64,000 nt of DNA from Oceanospirillaceae bacterium (GTDB lineage: Bacteria > Pseudomonadota > Gammaproteobacteria > Pseudomonadales > Litoribrevibacteraceae), in contig JADFAD010000004.1 in NCBI GenBank assembly GCA_015665455.1, positions 1 to 64,000 on the forward strand. The letters are read 5' to 3'. How positions within the stretch are numbered: position 1 is the stretch's first letter; every line of letters begins with the position of its first letter. Below the pieces are notes generated by a model, which worked only from the letters and a program-made list of their open reading frames with translations, was not told where the DNA came from and did not search any database. Position numbers and translations under genes: made by a program. This document shows, in pieces, positions 62,010 to 64,000 of this stretch.

Positions 62010-63134
62010 ATGACTTCTTATAAAAATTCTTTAGCTCTTTTTTCCCGCATGGCTCATTTCTTTATTGCCTCACTTATTCTGATTTTAAGTACGAATACTT
62101 ATGCAGCTTGGCCTTTCTCTAGTGAGTGTTCTGATGCAGAGTCAACAGATAAGCCTAACTGGGTGTCGCAAAGCTATGATTACAGTGAACCTGGTTACCG
62201 TTTTGGTTTTGGTGAAGCAAGATCTTATAAAGAGGCGACTTACCAAATGCTGCTCGATGAAGCGGAAGGACGGGCGTTAGAAGATATTGTCAGTAGCATT
62301 CAAGTTATTGTCAGCACAAAAACAGGGGTAACAACGCTCGTTGAGTCGGAAGATGGGCAAGAATCGATAAAGCGAAAAACAGACAGTAACATTGAAACCA
62401 GTAGTTATATCGATCTACCTGGCTTGTCTATACATCGGCAGTGGCAAGATGCTGAGACTTGTACTGTTTATGTTCAAGTTAGGATATCAGAATCACGTTT
62501 GTCCGTTGTGCTTAAAAAATCTCAAGCGGATATGTACTTCAAGGATGCTCAAGATGAAGGGAAGTCTATAAGTAAGCGGCTTTTAGCCATAAGTGAAGCG
62601 ATAAGGCTTGCTAAGACGTACGACTTTAGGGTGATATCTTCAAGCAAATCCAGTGAGCAGCTGATCAGAGAGTACAAGCACCTTCAACAGCAGCTCGATA
62701 AAATATCCAGTAAAAACAACAATGCTGTTTTTGTGATTAACCACAGTACAGACACAAACCAACAGGCATTAAGCCCCATTGCTGATTCTTTAAAGTCTTC
62801 AATGTCAGGATCTTTTGAAATATTTAAAGCATGTAATTCGCCAACTCTCTGCTTGGATCACGCAGGCAAAACGCCAGCTAACTTTGCATCCATTGCTGAT
62901 GTTAAGCTGAATACCGTAAAGCAAAACGGTTTCTGGGTGGGCGATTTTACCATTGAACTTACGCTATGGGATTTGTCTGATAACACGAAAAAGTATCATT
63001 CCGGAGTGCTTGGTTCGAAAGTGATGAATCGCCATAAACACAAGCTTACTTTGAATAAAGCCATGAAAAAGTGGCTTAAGGTTTATGATCATAAGCTTGA
63101 AGAATTTAAAACCATTGCATCGACCATAGAGTAA
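62010..63134 (+). CDS. LPP20-like secreted protein
   Basis: A 374-residue protein with an N-terminal signal (MAHFFIASLILILSTNTYAA). The segment KPNWVSQSYDYSEPGYRFGFGEARSYKEATYQMLLDEAEGRALEDIVSSIQVIVSTKTG is the LPP20/FlgT-N-like pattern: PNWV, GyA-like region, then a helix with A-x-x-x-A and strands. Residues 170-374 are not assignable. A probable periplasmic or outer-membrane role. It precedes tlpA-like by 10 bp, hence an operon with the following thiol genes. Confidence 0.7.
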   Translation: MTSYKNSLALFSRMAHFFIASLILILSTNTYAAWPFSSECSDAESTDKPNWVSQSYDYSEPGYRFGFGEARSYKEATYQMLLDEAEGRALEDIVSSIQVIVSTKTGVTTLVESEDGQESIKRKTDSNIETSSYIDLPGLSIHRQWQDAETCTVYVQVRISESRLSVVLKKSQADMYFKDAQDEGKSISKRLLAISEAIRLAKTYDFRVISSSKSSEQLIREYKHLQQQLDKISSKNNNAVFVINHSTDTNQQALSPIADSLKSSMSGSFEIFKACNSPTLCLDHAGKTPANFASIADVKLNTVKQNGFWVGDFTIELTLWDLSDNTKKYHSGVLGSKVMNRHKHKLTLNKAMKKWLKVYDHKLEEFKTIASTIE

Positions 63135-63144
63135 AAGGAAGGGT

Positions 63145-63645
63145 ATGTTCAATCGTATAGTATGCGTTATAGCGCTTTTGTTCAGTTCAACCGTGTTTGC
63201 ATTGGAGGTGGGAGATACCGCTCCGCAAATCATTGGTCGAGATATATCCGGAGGTTTGTTTGCCCTATCAAGAATGGAAGACAAGCCAAAGGTCATTAAT
63301 TTTTTCTGGGTGAAATGTGTGCCATGTCAAAAGGAAATTCCGTTACTGGCAAAGAAAGAAAAAGAGCACCCTAACGTGGCGTTTGCTGTCATTCATGCCG
63401 AAATGAATATAGATACCGAGTCAAACTATGACATCACTGATATTCAAGCGTTTACTGAATCATTACCTGCGTCGCCAAATACAATGGTTCTTGGTTCTGA
63501 TCGATTGAAGCAACAGTATGGTTTCGCTGATAAAGGCTTTCCTATCAGCTTTTTGTTAAGCAAGGAGAACAAAGTCGAGAAAATATTGCTTGGTTTTAAT
63601 GATAAAACGATTAAACAGTTAAATGATTGGTTGGAACAGTATTAA
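63145..63645 (+). CDS. TlpA/thioredoxin-like periplasmic protein
   Basis: A 166-residue protein with a signal peptide (NRIVCVIALLFSSTVFALE) and a thioredoxin fold. The active site is FFWVKCVPCQKEIPLL (C-x-x-C as CVPC), and a cis-proline region reads GFPISFLLSKENK. TlpA-like proteins reduce disulfides in the periplasm, for example in cytochrome or metallo-protein maturation. It lies 10 bp after the LPP20-like gene and 39 bp before a DsbA-like lipoprotein, suggesting a thiol-handling operon. Confidence 0.88.
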   Translation: MFNRIVCVIALLFSSTVFALEVGDTAPQIIGRDISGGLFALSRMEDKPKVINFFWVKCVPCQKEIPLLAKKEKEHPNVAFAVIHAEMNIDTESNYDITDIQAFTESLPASPNTMVLGSDRLKQQYGFADKGFPISFLLSKENKVEKILLGFNDKTIKQLNDWLEQY

Positions 63646-63684
63646 CGTTCAGTTCTTGAGTTCTAAATTACATGGATATTCAAT

Positions 63685-64000
63685 ATGACTCGGTTTAGTT
63701 TTGGTGTTGTTAAATTGCTCTGTATTTTTGGGGTTATCTTTGGTCTGACTGGGTGTGGTGACGACGCTGCTCAGTTTCAGGAGGGAACTCATTACATTAA
63801 TTACCCGAATGCGGTTGATGACCAACTGGAGTTAAAGCCTGAGTTGGCGAAGGCAGATGTCATTGAGTTTTTTACATACGGTTGTCATCACTGTCAGGCC
63901 TTCGCCCCCAAACTGGTGTCTTGGCATGATAAGAACCCAGATAAGGTTATAGAATACGTTCCTGTCGTTTGGAGCGAGCAGGCGGTAATGCATGCGAAAG
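63685..64000 (+). CDS. DsbA-like disulfide lipoprotein (3' end outside window)
   Basis: The frame opens MTRFSFGVVKLLCIFGVIFG and has a lipobox LTGC, so it is membrane-anchored. After GTHYINYPNAVDD, the active site reads FFTYGCHHCQAFAPKL, C-H-H-C in place of the usual C-P-H-C. The frame continues past 64000 without a stop. Lipid-anchored DsbA proteins oxidise or isomerise periplasmic thiols. It is in the same direction as the TlpA-like gene, 39 bp apart. Confidence 0.8.
   Translation, partial: MTRFSFGVVKLLCIFGVIFGLTGCGDDAAQFQEGTHYINYPNAVDDQLELKPELAKADVIEFFTYGCHHCQAFAPKLVSWHDKNPDKVIEYVPVVWSEQAVMHAK

Noticed and set aside
1-64000. tRNA, rRNA, prophage or insertion-sequence transposase genes
   Set aside because: None found on reading both strands; the only mobile-element remnant is the group II intron.

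Overview
The window reads as chromosomal DNA of a marine, heterotrophic gammaproteobacterium. This rests on E. coli-type genes (ybiT, pyrC, a Cpx-like pair, yajQ, cobS, a RegB/RegA pair), moderate-to-low GC by eye, and lipid/hydrocarbon genes (rubredoxin, wax ester synthase/DGAT, a PHA-synthase-like hydrolase, P450, fused isobutyryl-CoA mutase). An Oceanospirillales-like lineage is my best guess; no rRNA or tRNA gene is present to test it.

Layout. 1-2.5 kb is accessory DNA: two RHH/ParE toxin-antitoxin modules, two attC-like palindromes, and a decayed group II intron, together resembling a relic of an integron cassette array with no integrase in view. 2.5-6 kb has sparse small genes (SMR transporter, rubredoxin, DUF3817, lipoprotein, polysaccharide flippase) with long gene-poor gaps. 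6.3-10.7 kb holds a large secreted protein with three LamG-like repeats and a secreted companion. 10.7-25.2 kb is mixed housekeeping and regulatory DNA (GST, U32 protein, LysR, YbiT, an LRR-protein kinase fusion, GNATs, a stand-alone EF-G). 25.4-36.6 kb has metabolic genes (P450, VOC, CobS, YajQ, IcmF, solute-binding protein, NnrS). 36.7-41.5 kb has a PP2C-kinase fusion, a PhaC-like hydrolase and small genes.

41.6-46.7 kb is the most coherent system: a RegB-type redox sensor kinase with a Met/His-rich periplasmic loop, a RegA-type regulator, a dedicated TonB, and an OprC-type TonB-dependent copper receptor. It is preceded by a perfect palindrome that fits the RegA/PrrA operator consensus. I propose a redox- or copper-tuned copper uptake operon. 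A similar palindrome sits before a WYL-domain regulator at 59.7 kb.

46.8-59.4 kb carries WS/DGAT, an AarF/UbiB-type kinase, an enoyl-CoA-reductase-like SDR, pyrC, a Cpx-like two-component system and a CpxP/Spy-like periplasmic protein. GTAAAG direct repeats at 10-11 bp spacing precede both cpxR and the spy-like gene, which points to one regulon. A perfect 12 x 9-bp tandem repeat follows the spy-like gene. 59.4-64 kb holds a 49-aa small protein, the WYL regulator, a BamE-like lipoprotein, a LysE exporter, and an envelope/thiol cluster (LPP20-like, TlpA-like, DsbA-like lipoprotein cut by the window end).
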